From: Mariannaea sp. PMI_226
Taxonomy: Eukaryota > Ascomycota > Sordariomycetes > Hypocreales > Nectriaceae
DNA length: 64,000 bases
Reading direction: 5' to 3'
Assembly: GCA_024336345.1 (NCBI GenBank)
Contig: JANFOG010000001.1
Location: 4,092,001 to 4,156,000, forward strand
The notes under the pieces were generated by a model. It was not told where the DNA came from. It saw only the letters and a list, made by a program, of their open reading frames with translations, and made no database searches. Below are positions 34,801 through 46,286 of the stretch, in pieces (the stretch's first letter is position 1; every line of letters begins with the position of its first letter). Made by a program: the position numbers and the translations under genes.

Positions 34801-37571
34801 AGAAGCTCTCGGAATGGGGGCTGGTTCAAACAGGAAGACAGTGCATATATCACTCAATACTTGCGTAGCATCTCGTACATGATTTGTAACGGCGACAATG
34901 TATGGATCCTCTTCTATACGAAATAGGTACGATGAGATATTTTCTTCAAAGTAAAAGTTGCGCGTGTAGTGAATTGTGAGCAGTTGTTTGGAAGTCCCAT
35001 TCCATGGTGCAGCCGACGGCGGAAAACAACTCCGAAGAGGGAAAAAAAAAAAAAAAAAAAAAAACTATTCTCGGTGGCTACTGTGGTTGGCAATAGGCAC
35101 GCGATTTCGTGGGTAGTTTCAATGGAATCCCGGGCTAGTAGTAGGTGTTCCAGGGCATGGATATAGGAATACTCCCACTTGTAGATATATTGAACTGCGC
35201 TTGGTTAAAGTGGCCCGCTTATTTTTGCCTTGCCAGATCGCGGTGTTGCTGGGTTCATTGGCAAAATGTCGTAAGGGAGGGGGAAAGGAAAAAAACAACC
35301 GAAAACGGTGTTGATAATAATGTGGCCGCACGGTGAGACTTACAAGTAAGCGAGTGCTTCCTAGTGGCGCTTCGCATAAAATAGTGACAATGGGATAAGT
35401 GGAGTTTTAACGAAGAGGGAGAAAGTGGCTCTGGAGCTTTCCGCGCTGCAAGGTTGCGTTTGTTGAGGTATCGTGATTGTTATTGTTGGTGAGATTATTC
35501 TCGATTTAGTTGTCATGTTTTGTGTTATACAGAAATCTTGCACCTTTGGGGGCACGTCCAGCGAACCTGGGTGTGCTATAACTTAATGTTAGTAGGCGTG
35601 CACTCCGAAGTTTGCTGTCAAGGGCAGGCTATCGGGGTAGTAGAGGTAGCTGGCAAGTTACTCGCATTGGCTCGGGTGTAGGTAGGCCAAAGCCCAAGAG
35701 ATTCGGAGGCCTCGATCGGAGCAATCGTAACTGCAGTTGGCCCTGTCAAGTGAAGAGTGTGTGGAGGCTGACTGGCTTATTGGCGCGTGAGTGGGTGGAC
35801 AGTACCGTCATGTCCGCAGTATCCTGCAGACAGGTGACCCCGTTGAAGCCTTATTGACGGATCCTTTGAGCCATAGGATGAGACAGGGAGCACCTGGTAT
35901 CCCCAAGAGGTGACGAAGAGCCACTCGTCTAGACCCCATCTCACTCGTCGATCAGATCGTTTGTGTTTCAGCCCGTTGACGAAAGGAACCAAATCTCTAC
36001 TTGCGAATAAGAGAGACGAGACACCAACCAACGGGAATGCTTAATGAGGCTTAATTAACCAGCTAGTAGTGAGTTCTACCAGGCACCACTTGGTTTGGCT
36101 TCCCTCGACCCGGTAGACTGACTGGTGGGTTTTGTTGGAGGAGATTCGGGCAAGCTTCGTCATTCCCCGCCACTAAACGCCATCACTCATCAATCACGCA
36201 CACTGTTCAGTCATGGAGCTAATGGCAGAGAGTTCCTTTGGAGCGGGCGGAGCAAGACATTGAACAAGGATGGTCGTGTTCGTATGTACATGCGTGTGTA
36301 GGTAGGAATGTGCAGTACTTTGTTGAAGCAGAGACACGAAGCATTCAATCGGAAGATTAGAAACGTGAGGAAGCTGGAGAGTACAGGAGAGAGCGAGACC
36401 GCAGGAGACTGACATGGATTGGCCTGGATGACAGGTGGCTTTCCCCCGCAGTCGCCCCGGATACTCTCACGCATAATTAACGCTCTTTCTTTCTCCATGT
36501 GTACTATATGCTATAATGTGAACTACCGTAGGTTCGAGGGGGGGAATGGAGAGTTGAATTGCCGTGGTCGGTCGAAAGACCATGTCCTCTAGAACGTGGA
36601 CTGTCGGACTGTCGGACGGGTACATTCAGTGACTTGACATCCATCTCCCGGGGTAACAGAAGACGGTGCCGGATTACCAGAACGTGCTAACAACCGAGCG
36701 AGTCAAGCCATGGTTCGAGGCCTGGAATCTGTTAGCTGGGTACGTGGGCGGCGTCGTACTGTACTATGCACTGGACCTGGCGGAATGGGACTGGCAATGG
36801 GAACGGAACCTTGGACATGCTACTGGGATGCATGCATGCTGCAGAGAGCGATTGATGTTCTGCTTAGAAAGACACCTAAGGACCGCCGAAGAACAAGACT
36901 GGGCCCCACTTCGCTAGCCAGCCCAGTCATTCACTGCCCCTCCCTCCCTCCTAAAACTCAAACAGGTGTTCGATGCGCCTGCCTTACTCCGGAGGATTAC
37001 TAGAACTCAACTATCTTCTTGCTCGTTCTTCTTTTCTACTCTTCTTCTCTCTTACAACATTTCCTCCTCCCTCTCCATAATTGCCATTGAACTGCCGCTC
37101 ACCGGATATTCCCAAACGCCTTCCTGCGACGATAACTCTCTGCGCACCACGACCGACAGAAAAAAAATCGATACCCACCACGTCGTTTAGACACCCCTCC
37201 CGAGCGACGCCGAAACCCCCGACAGCTCGGACTCACCTCCGTTGTCCAGGGCATTTTATCCAGCGGCCAGACCTACCAACCGCACTGTAGTTGCACCATT
37301 CCAGCCCCCGATCACCACTATAATCCCGAGTTTGGAGCGCCCTAGAATCCCCCGGCACGTTTGGAGTCAAGGACCCCTCCGTCGCCCACTTCGCTTACCC
37401 ATCGGTCCCTGCCGCCCCCCGATACCTGAGTCTTCTTCCCTGTGGAAGCCCCCTCAGCGCCATCTTGCGCAGCGGAACTTCATAACACCGCAACCCCCCT
37501 CAACCAGTCTACCAGTCAGGCAACTGGGGGCGATTTCTTCAATTTTCACGACTACACTCACAAAACCCAAC
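31848..37571. other. Long gene-poor region
   Basis: About 5.7 kb without a supported protein gene. Open frames are short, overlap in opposite directions and show no domains or consistent splice continuation. It includes an A tract of 23 (35,042-35,064), AT-rich patches (for example 33,290-33,360) and, from about 36,950, a pyrimidine-rich leader region before the NMN adenylyltransferase gene. I saw no tRNA B-box with matching arms. A non-coding transcript or strongly diverged small genes cannot be excluded. Confidence 0.5.
35042..35064. repeat. Poly(A) homopolymer tract, 23 nt
   Basis: An uninterrupted run of adenines on the plus strand in gene-free DNA. Such a run may mark the tail of an old retro-inserted sequence, but I see no source gene or target-site duplication next to it. 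Confidence 0.9.
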
Positions 37572-38792
37572 ATGGACTGCGACTATCAATACGTCAAGGA
37601 CAATACCCTTCCGGGTTACTCCTTTCCACTACATCGTCTGAGGCGAACTTGCGATCCCAACCGTACACCTTTGCTTTTGGTTTCCTGCGGATCATGTACG
37701 ATAGCTCCGATGGTCCCTGACGCTCGACTTTCACTGACCACTTCCTCTCATAGTTTCTCCCATTACCTATGCCCACTTAAGAATGTTTCCCATGGCCAAG
37801 GACCATGCCAAGAGTGAAGGTAAGTAATACTGGAGCTGCGCCGCTTATAGTAGCCTTCCGCCTGAAGTCATCTCAACATGCGCTAACACGTTGGACTGCA
37901 GATTTTGAGGTCATTGGTAGCTGTAAGTTCAACCAAGCTAATACACGACGCTGTCGACCGCACTCGTGCAACTACGAGGGAAAACCTGAGCACTGTTGCT
38001 AACGCTGAATTTTTCTTTCTTTCACAGATCTAAGCCCAGTTAGCGATAGCTATGTTAAAAAAGGCCTGGCCCCAGCCTGTCAGCGAATTCGCATGTGCGA
38101 GCTAGCCGCTGAGAACTGTTCCAAGTCACTAATGGTAGATACGTGGGAAGCTGAAAGCCCGACGTACATCCCAACGGCTCGTGTGCTTGACCACTTTGAT
38201 TATGAGGTTAACGAAGTTCTTGGCGGCATCGAATGCAGCGATGGCACCCGCAAGCGCGCCCGAATTGTTCTTCTGGCTGGTCTCGACCTAATTCAGACCA
38301 TGTCTACTCCTGGCGTTTGGGACTCTAACGATCTCGATCATATCCTCGGAAACTATGGTGTCTTTGCTATCGAGCGCTCGGGAACTAAGATTGATCAGAC
38401 ACTGGCAAATCTCAAGCAGTGGGAGCAGAACATCCATATTATCCGTCAGGTAAGAGTGACCCTGTGGCCAGCTTTGCTGTCCCTGCATTTCTGCTCCCCG
38501 CACCACGTGGCTAACCCCTCATGAATAGACTGTCACCAACGACATTAGCAGCACTAAAATTCGCTTGCTGTTGAGGCGAGGACTAAGTGTCAAATATCTG
38601 TACGTCAACCTCCCCCGATTCTATTTCACTGACATGACCCTGACTCTTATCTTGCTTAGGATCCCTGATGATGTCATCAGCCACATCAAGGGAAACCATC
38701 TCTACCAAGACGATGCCGACATGTACAGATATTCCAAGGATAAGGGAACCACGGATTCTGGTATGACGGTTGCTGGTCCTAGCAACGGTTGA
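37572..38792 (+). CDS. Nicotinamide-nucleotide adenylyltransferase
   Basis: Joins NMN (or nicotinate mononucleotide) and ATP to make NAD (or deamido-NAD), the last shared step of NAD synthesis, often nuclear. Six exons: 37572-37695, 37754-37819, 37902-37922, 38028-38449, 38529-38599 and 38660-38792, giving 278 aa. The third exon is only 21 nt. Splicing restores each family motif: VSCGSFSPITYAHLRMF near residues 38-54 (nucleotidyltransferase GxFxPxTxxH loop, His49), DFEVIGSYLSPVSDSYVKKG, the substrate segment DTWEAESPTYIPTARVLDHF, and the C-terminal ISSTKIRLLLRRGLSVKYLIPD (SxTxxR phosphate-binding signature). The start at ATG 37572 has a good context and gives the usual short N-terminal lead. 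Equivalent to yeast NMA1/NMA2. The 500 bp upstream are pyrimidine rich and probably leader. Confidence 0.93.
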
Positions 38793-40387
38793 GCAGCAAC
38801 GGTTGAGCGCAGTCACTAGAGACTGAAATTTTCCATCAACCAAAATCGATCCCGATCTCCTCTAAAAGCGCCATATGCCCTCGGCCGAATTAGTGGTGCA
38901 AGTTTCTGGGATGGGACTTGAGCACGTATACACTCGCGCACGCGCGCTTGCTCAGCGAAGAGGGCATGTCCAGGAAACCGCGAACAAAAATCAGGGCCAG
39001 GGATTCGCTGCGCCGGGAAATCCGTCTTGACTATTGAGCATTGCAGGATTTAGACATTACAGGATCAACACAGCCGGGTTCGATCTCCCTACTGCGCGGC
39101 TAGCTCGTGGCCTCGTATGTATTTCTTTTAGAGCGATTGTAGAAGCGTTTGGATGCATTTTCCAGGTCAATGTACCAGACATGTTATTTGGATAAATACA
39201 TGCATTTCTGTCACATTGAATTAAAAGAGCTACTCACTAATAACTTACATATATACTCATACATTTTTATATACATGGACTATGGCGTTTATACATCACA
39301 TGCAGTCCTTAGCTTATAATTTCAATACATCAGACTCGTCGAGCTGAAACATGGCGTCGTGTTCCATTGTTGGTCTGGCCAATGCAATAATAACCAGAGA
39401 TCTCTGTCTCCCCTAACCATTGACAGTTAGCGATTCAATGTTTTTCAAATTATATCTACCCCGAACATATACATACACTCATGCAAGAAAAATGCAATGG
39501 TGCCTTTGACAGGGACTAGAACAAAGAGCAGGGTGCTTTCAAAAGCTGAGAAACCGGGCCTGAGCAACCAGAGCTATGGGGCCCCAAAACTACCTATTCA
39601 TTATACTCGCTCTTCTATTTTTAATAATATGCCTTCTCTAATCTACATTGTTTTTGAAGGTGGGCTTCTTTCAGCCCTTCCTGTTTCCATCGGTCACTCC
39701 TCAGCTCCGTCATCTGCATCGTGTTTGGTGAGCAGCCAACGGCGGGACCGGAACTGACGTCACTGGGCTTACCGCCACTGGGAGAGCTGCTGACGTCGCT
39801 CAGCAAGTGAATCGTGGCTACTTTAGGACGAAAGGGAGGGTTGCAATGGCAAACTGGGCGAGGAGAGTGACGGAAATATCCGTCGCCAATGGCGTGGGCT
39901 TTGTCGATTGGAAAGGGGGATGATGTGGTGGGTTGGCTCACTCCCCTTCCTTGAACATCTTTCTTTTTAATCGCCCTCCATGTTAGTGAAGCTCCTCGCC
40001 CACATGTCTCGTATCCGCCAGCTAACTCGCTCCGCTTAACTGGATGCCAGAGATTTCGACTCTCCTTGGCGTAGTGACTGATGTCAACGTTGTGAGTGAA
40101 AAGTGCAGTAATCGTTTCAAGATTCTATCAGGGTGACATTGATAATGTCTCCCAACGGCATCCATAGCCAGACACGTAATAGATCGACACTGGGTAGAGG
40201 CCTCCTTCAAGATCGTCCCCTTTGAGGCAAATGGTATGTAAATTAGAAATCAAGACGAGATGGGAGGTTGCTCAGTAGCCTATCCAAAAAGGCTGATCAA
40301 TGTGTTTGGTCCTCTAAAACTAGCAAGAAAATACAATGTAATCGGATTGACTGCACAGCTGACAATAGCCAGCTTCTACTGAACACA
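38793..40387. other. Convergent intergenic region
   Basis: About 1.6 kb between the adenylyltransferase (plus) and DUF2461 gene (minus). It contains an AT-rich stretch with ACATATATAC-type runs around 39,220-39,290 and no gene I can support. A B-box-like GGGTTCGATC at about 39,077 lacks tRNA arms. Confidence 0.45.
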
Positions 40388-41800
40388 TCACTCGTCTTCC
40401 TCTTCGTTGTCATCATCCTCCTCTTCACCCTCATCGTCCTCATCGTCCATGTCAGGGTCCGGCATGACGATAGTATTCAAGAAAGAAACCTAGTCACTCT
40501 GATTAGCAATCGGCAGCGGAATGCTCTACATAATCAATAAATGCTTACGAATTGAAACATTGGCCGCAAAATCTCGGCAAATTGCTCCTGTGCGTCATCG
40601 CTAGTCCATAGGCTGTCGGGAACACGCTTGCTAACTGTAAAGTTCTTTAGACGTAGAAGCTCTATATCCCGGTGATCCTTTGGATAACCCTATCAACGTG
40701 GTTCCAACGGATTAGTACACCTCATTTTATTTTGTTTTGTTTTTGCACTTTGGCGGTTCTTTCGACATACCATTGGGGCCTTTGCCAGCGCACCCTCCTT
40801 ATTATGCGCGGCAAAGGCGGTTTTCACGGCCTGGTCCTTAGAGTCCGGCTTGAGCTGTGGTAGGAAAGTCCGCTTGAAGGCAGGGTCTTGCAGAATGCGC
40901 CGCCAAGCTCGTGGTCGACGATCGATGCTGGTCCGGAGGGCCCGTAGTTTATCCCACTCCGGATGCCAGATGCCGCCGCCGACGAAAGATGAACCAGGTT
41001 CGCAGTGGACGTAATAGCATGCGTAAGGGCCTTTACGACCTGTTCTGGACCAAGCTGCGGAGAAATTGGTCTGCGAAATGGTGTTGTTAGCATGATCGCC
41101 TCCCTTCTTTCGAGGTGATTCTTGAGAGATCTAACCTTGTACGGTGTGGGATCTTTGCTGAACCGAGTATCTCTGTAAATCCGGAAGATGACATCCTTGA
41201 TAGGAAGCTCAGGAACGGTCTCGTCGACGCCAATGACAGTATCTGTAGCACTTAATACAAAGGACTCCCAGTCCTTGAGCGCGCGCCTATATTCCTTGTC
41301 ATGCGCTGTAGCCAGGTGAGTGTTTGCGTCGCAGGTTTGAGTGAGTAAGGTGGCGTATCAATTTACGCACATTTCAACCACGGTCGCCGGTTGTTCGCCT
41401 TCAATAGCTTTAGAAATTCCATGGTGTTCGGATGCACTTTGGGATCCTCGTACTCAATCCCACTGGTGTCGAGGAGCTTCGGCAGCGGGATAATTGTCAC
41501 TTTGGGTGGCGCATCCGAATCGTCATCTTCTTCTTCGTCCTCATCGGCTTTCTTCCCATTCGGCTCCTCCTCCTCCTCGTGGTACGAATCTTCAGATTCT
41601 TCCTTTTCTACAACCTTCTTCTTTGGAGGTCTCCCGCGCTGCTTCTTCTTAGGCGGCGAATCGATACCATCTGATTCGTCCAAAGCAAGCTCGTCTTCAT
41701 CATCGTCTCCTTCGAAGTACTGGCTCTTAGTAGCAGTTTGCCGAGAACTCCGGCGGCGACCGGTGACAGCCTCTTCGGCATTGCGCTTTCGGGGGGGCAT
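40388..41800 (-). CDS. DUF2461 / TIGR02453 family protein
   Basis: Conserved protein of unknown biochemical role. Five exons on the minus strand: 41800-41371, 41305-41136, 41070-40771, 40689-40549 and 40489-40388, giving 380 aa. The first 120 residues are basic then acidic and probably disordered, starting MPPRKRNAEEAVTGRRRSSR, with a KKKQRGRPPKKK AT-hook-like/nuclear-localisation patch. The DUF2461 domain (about 125-350) shows family features: FLKLLKANNRRPWLKSHDKE, IYRDTRFSKDPTPYKTNFSA, YYVHCEPGSSFVGGGIWHPE and RIDI-like LAKAPMGYPKDHRDIELLRL after splicing. A highly acidic tail of Asp/Glu ends the protein. The AT-hook-like GRPPKKK suggests nuclear location or DNA contact, which is inference. 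Confidence 0.9.
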
Positions 41801-42301
41801 ATCGCAAGGAAAGCTAATTAAATTCACAATGGACAAGAAATTTGGATAACTTTGTATCAGGAACCCAGCACCAAGAAAAAAGCAAGAAGAATTCGAAACA
41901 TATGGTGTCGTCATACATTCGCGTCTGGGCGTGCCCAACGCAGCTCGGTATCATATGTGAGAGACGCGCTGTCACGTGAAGAGGCCAGTGTCATACGAAA
42001 TGAGATTGGATCAAGTAGCACCGAATGACATCAATTACAGATTATGTATGAGAAATTGACTAGGTTCCGACGTCTCTCAATCTTTATATACCCCCTACTG
42101 GTAGGATTGATGCCAACCGTCAATAGAGGAACTCAATAATATTTAGTTGGTAACGGGTTTGAAGGTTTATTTCATGCGCTTCTACTTTACATTCCTATCG
42201 AGGTTTCAAAACCAGGCGCAACCTTAATAATCAGCCGAACACCTAAAAGCGTTTTTAACAATTATCTTTCCTTTCCCTTTTACAATCCAGCGTCTATGTG
42301 T
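41801..42301. other. Intergenic, 3' flank of BiP and promoter of DUF2461 gene
   Basis: About 500 bp between two minus-strand genes. A TCACGTGA palindrome at about 41,973 is an E-box-like element near the DUF2461 promoter. No gene is seen. Confidence 0.45.
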
Positions 42302-43551
42302 TTACAGCTCATCATGGAGGTTTTCACCCTCCTCCTGCTCACCACCCTGAGCGTTCTGGTACATCTTGGAGGTGATGGGGTAGGCGACGTTGGAAAGCTT
42401 CTCCTTCTGCTCCTCAAAGTCCTCAGTGGTGGCATCGGCGCCGTTCTCCTCGAGCCACTCAGTGGTCTCCTTGACAGCCTCAAGGATCTGGCATTATTGT
42501 TAGTGGTTTGTTCAAAAGGTAGGCGTTGGCGGGTCAACTTACAGTCTCCTTGTCCTCCTCATCAATCTTGCCTCCGAGACCCTCCTCATCGTTGACCTGG
42601 TTCTTCAGGCTGAAAGCGTAGTTCTCAAGTCCGTTTCGGGCCTCGATGCGCTCGCGGGTAGCCTTGTCCTCCTCGGCGTACTTCTCAGCCTCGGCAACCA
42701 TGCGGTCGATCTCGTCCTGGGTGAGACGACCCTTGTCGTTGTTGATGGTGATGGACTCCTGCTTGCCAGTGCCCTTATCGTGGGCAGAGACCTTCAGGAT
42801 ACCGTTGGCATCGAGCTCGAAAGACACCTCGATCTGGGGAACACCACGGGGGGCGGGGGGGATGCCAGTAAGCTCGAACTTGCCGAGAAGGTTGTTGTCC
42901 TTGGTCAGCGAACGCTCACCCTCAAAGACCTGGATGAGGACGACGGGCTGGTTATCGGCAGCGGTAGAGAAGATCTGGCTCTTGCGGGTGGGAATAGGGG
43001 TGTTGCGGGGGATAAGCTTGGTCATGACACCACCGGTGGTCTCAATACCAAGAGTGAGGGGGTTGACATCCAAAAGAACGACATCACCAGTACCCTCCTC
43101 ACCGGAAAGAACACCAGCCTGAACAGCAGCACCGAAAGCGACGGCCTCATCGGGGTTGATACCCTTGGAAGCCTTCTTGCCGTTGAAGTACTCTTCAATC
43201 AGAGCCTGAACCTTAGGGATACGGGTAGAACCACCGACAAGGACGATGTCGTCAATCTCGGTCTTCTTGACATTAGCGTCCTTGAGAACCTGCTCGACAG
43301 GCTTGATGGTCTTCTTGAAGAGGTCAAGGTTGAGCTCCTCAAACTTGGCGCGGGTAAGAGTCTCGGAGAAGTCATTGCCCTCGAAGAAAGCCTCAATCTC
43401 AATGCGGGTGCTCATCTGAGACGACAGGGTACGCTTAGCCTTCTCGGCCTCACGCTTCAACTTGCCCATGGCCTTGAGGTCCTTGGTGACATCGACGTTG
43501 TTCTTCTTGTTGTAAGACTTGGCGAAGTAGTTGATGACACGCTGATCGAAA

Positions 43552-43583
<32 letters not shown>

Positions 43584-44541
43584 AGCCAAAACCTCGAAGA
43601 CACCCTGGTCAATGGAGAGGAGCGAGACATCGAAGGTACCACCACCAAGATCGTAGACAATGATCTGTCGCTCGGCGTCGTTCTTGTCCAGACCGTAAGC
43701 GATAGCGGCAGCGGTGGGCTCGTTGACAATTCGGAGGACATTGAGACCGGCGATAATACCGGCATCCTTGGTAGCCTGGCGCTGGTTATCCTGCGCAAAG
43801 TTAGCAAGCTTGAAGACGAGGCGAATAGGGCCAATTGAAACTTACGTTGAAGTAGGCGGGAACAGTGACGACAGCGTGGGTGACCTTCTTACCAAGGTAA
43901 GACTCGGCAACCTGCTTCATCTTGCCAAGGATCATGGCAGACACCTCCTCGGGAGTGAACTGCTTGTTGGCGCCATCAACCTCAACCTGGACAACGGGCT
44001 TGCCATCCTTGGAAATGACCTTGTAGGGGAAGTGCTTAATGTCCTTCTGGACATCAGACTCGCTGAACTTGCGACCGATCAGGCGCCTGTCGTGATGTTA
44101 GTTACTCTGAGTAGTGTACAATTGGGGTCATGAGGGTTCGCCGTACTTGACATCGAAGATCGTGTTGCGGGGGTTGGCGGCGGCCTGGTTCTTGGCGGAG
44201 TCACCAACCAGACGCTCCTCCTCAGTGAAGGCGACGTATGAAGGAGTAATTCGGTTACCCTGATCGTTGACAAGAATTTCGACTTTGCCCTTTTGCATCA
44301 CACCGACGCAAGAGTAGGTGGTTCCCAAGTCCTGAGAGTCCAATTGTTAGCATACATAGCTGTGACAAATTGGCAGGCCCCTGGGGGCCAATGGCCAAGA
44401 ACTTACAATACCAATGACGGTTCCGTAGTTGTCGGCGTCATCTGCCTGAGCAGTCTGAACAAAGGCGAGGGGGGAGAAGAGGAGGGCAATCCAACAAAGG
44501 AGGCCCAGGCCCAAGGCCATAGAGCTCCTTGAGCGAGCCAT
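42302..44541 (-). CDS. KAR2: ER Hsp70 chaperone BiP/Kar2
   Basis: ATP-driven ER-lumen chaperone for protein import, folding, ER-associated degradation and control of the unfolded protein response sensor. Exons on the minus strand: 44541-44407, 44331-44147, 44086-43846, 43790-42543 and 42487-42302, giving 664 aa. A signal peptide is clear ([20 protein letters not shown], cleavage near the QADDAD segment). ATPase motifs include [25 protein letters not shown] and [13 protein letters not shown]; the substrate-binding domain starts around the linker [20 protein letters not shown]. The last four residues are HDEL, the fungal ER-retention signal. Splicing is supported by joins such as NTIFDVK|RLIGRKF and [24 protein letters not shown] core about 315 bp upstream may mediate stress induction. 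Confidence 0.97.
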
Positions 44542-46286
44542 GGCGTAGAGCTTTTGTGTGAGTGTGTAGAGGGGTTGATGTTACGTCTGGACGTCAAGCG
44601 CTGCGTTTGTAAGAAAATAAAGAAAGAAAAAAAAAGATTTATGCTCCAACGCAGCGAGGCTATTTCCAATCCTCGGTCTGGCGTATTTCACTCGAAAGTG
44701 GGAGGGGGTATCGATGATCTGGGAAGATTCGATTCTGGGAAGAGAGGAAGAAATGCGGCGGCTTATGAAGACCTGTCTCCAAAAAAAAAGTCGAGGTGTC
44801 CAGATTGCACAAGAGGCCAGATTTCACATCACCCGCCACAACCCTTGTCTGCGCCCCACGTGACAGGGGTAGTTGCCGAAGGGACATATGTATCCGCACT
44901 GTACGGCAGCCTTACGGCATGCGCTCCGTGCCCATGATGCGGTCAGGAACAGGCTGGCCACCCACACATTTATGGCCTATGATACGTTAACCCCGGAGCG
45001 ACACAGTGCCAAAATAGAGTTGTCTCCCACCCGACGTCGGGAGTATGGATAGGTAGCTTGGCGCCTCAAACGCTTAAAAAACAGCCAGGGCAGGGAGGCT
45101 CAGCGATCAACAAAAGACAAAGCACGACGTAATATGCAATCTGTACGGATTGATCCGTACGAACTACCAGAATTGGCGTGCCTACATGCCTTACCAGCCT
45201 CAGCTGGATTGGAGGTGGCTGCGGGAGAACAGTCAGATCTGCCAGGGGGCGATACATAGTTGATCGGTGTTACTATTTTAGACGCCCATGCGCCAGCCAT
45301 TCGCTTTGGACAGTTCTTACTCTAGGTTCTCTCACCTCTCTGTCCACCTCTCCGCGTATACGAAACCAACAGTAACATTCTACAATATTCTATGGTCAAG
45401 GAGGCAAACTCTCCTGTGAGTCATTACAACATGAATACAATCAATGATTGTCACAAAAGGCGAGGCAGCAGTTTCCTTTAGGAGAAATATGGTGTGTTCC
45501 TCTCATGCCAAAGTGGCCTCTTCTCCAAAGAGGAAACTCCGTCGTCCGTCTGTTTTACAGTATTGCACGTACCGTAATCACTTCGAGAATATTCCCAACT
45601 TCCAAACCAGGCAGTGGGGCACCGCGGAGGCACGTTTCCGATCCTCTGGACCTCTTCTGACATGATTACACAACCTGCTACCTGTCCTTAATCTCAGTCG
45701 TGTGGGAATCTTGCCCCTGGAATTCTTTTTACTATGTAAGCTCGTGTATTGACTATGTCATTCGCCACGCCTTAGCGGCTCCCTTTTTCGTTGGAATGTC
45801 TTGTTGGCGTTGTAGTCATTCATGGCTAATCGTATTACTCATATTATCGTGCCAACGTGGCCACTTTGTAGCTCTTGAGCCTCCCCCCTGTCCCCCAAAA
45901 AAATAACACATAGTAAAAACAACAATGATATAGGTACCCTTAGTTGTGCTGCTGGGAGAAATTCAATAATCAAGAGCATTCTCGTCTTTATGTAAGTCCT
46001 TTCTTCAATATTTGTAGTGGGACTACCGAATTGGTAGCTGCAAAATAGCGTGTCAACCAGCCCATTCCATTTTTAACCTAAATCACTAGATACCTAATAA
46101 ACGAAGTAAAATTCCGTTGTGTCTGAGAGAAGACTACAGATTAGGTACTTAACTATTACATCATAGGATCAAACTTACATTTGTTATTGATTTTACAAGT
46201 CTGTTGCTATTCAAGCTTGCGATATATCCGTTGTTCATATATCATAGCCCTTCGTCTTCACGCCTGCTATCTTTCAAAACCGTCAC
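44542..46286. other. Intergenic, promoter of BiP
   Basis: About 1.7 kb. The first 400 bp is the likely BiP promoter, with the ACGTG element described separately. The rest, up to the 3' end of the regulator gene, shows only short unrelated open frames. Confidence 0.45.
44855..44864. promoter_or_regulatory. CCACGTGAC element upstream of BiP
   Basis: A CACGTG palindrome inside CCACGTGAC, about 316 bp upstream of the BiP start. The ACGTG core is shared with unfolded-protein-response elements bound by Hac1/XBP1-type bZIP factors and with E-boxes, so either use is possible. Position and core are seen; function is inference. Confidence 0.35.

Noticed and set aside
36666..36917. 83-codon open frame with a protein-like look
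   Set aside because: No family resemblance, no signal peptide, no splice continuation; chance remains the simplest reading.
39070..39100. tRNA B-box-like GGGTTCGATC
   Set aside because: The flanking bases do not form a T-arm and no A-box or acceptor stem could be paired.
42780..43838. A 352-codon open frame on the plus strand
   Set aside because: It lies antisense to the BiP coding exon. Long antisense open frames are a known by-product of Hsp70 codon bias and no independent domain or splice support is seen.
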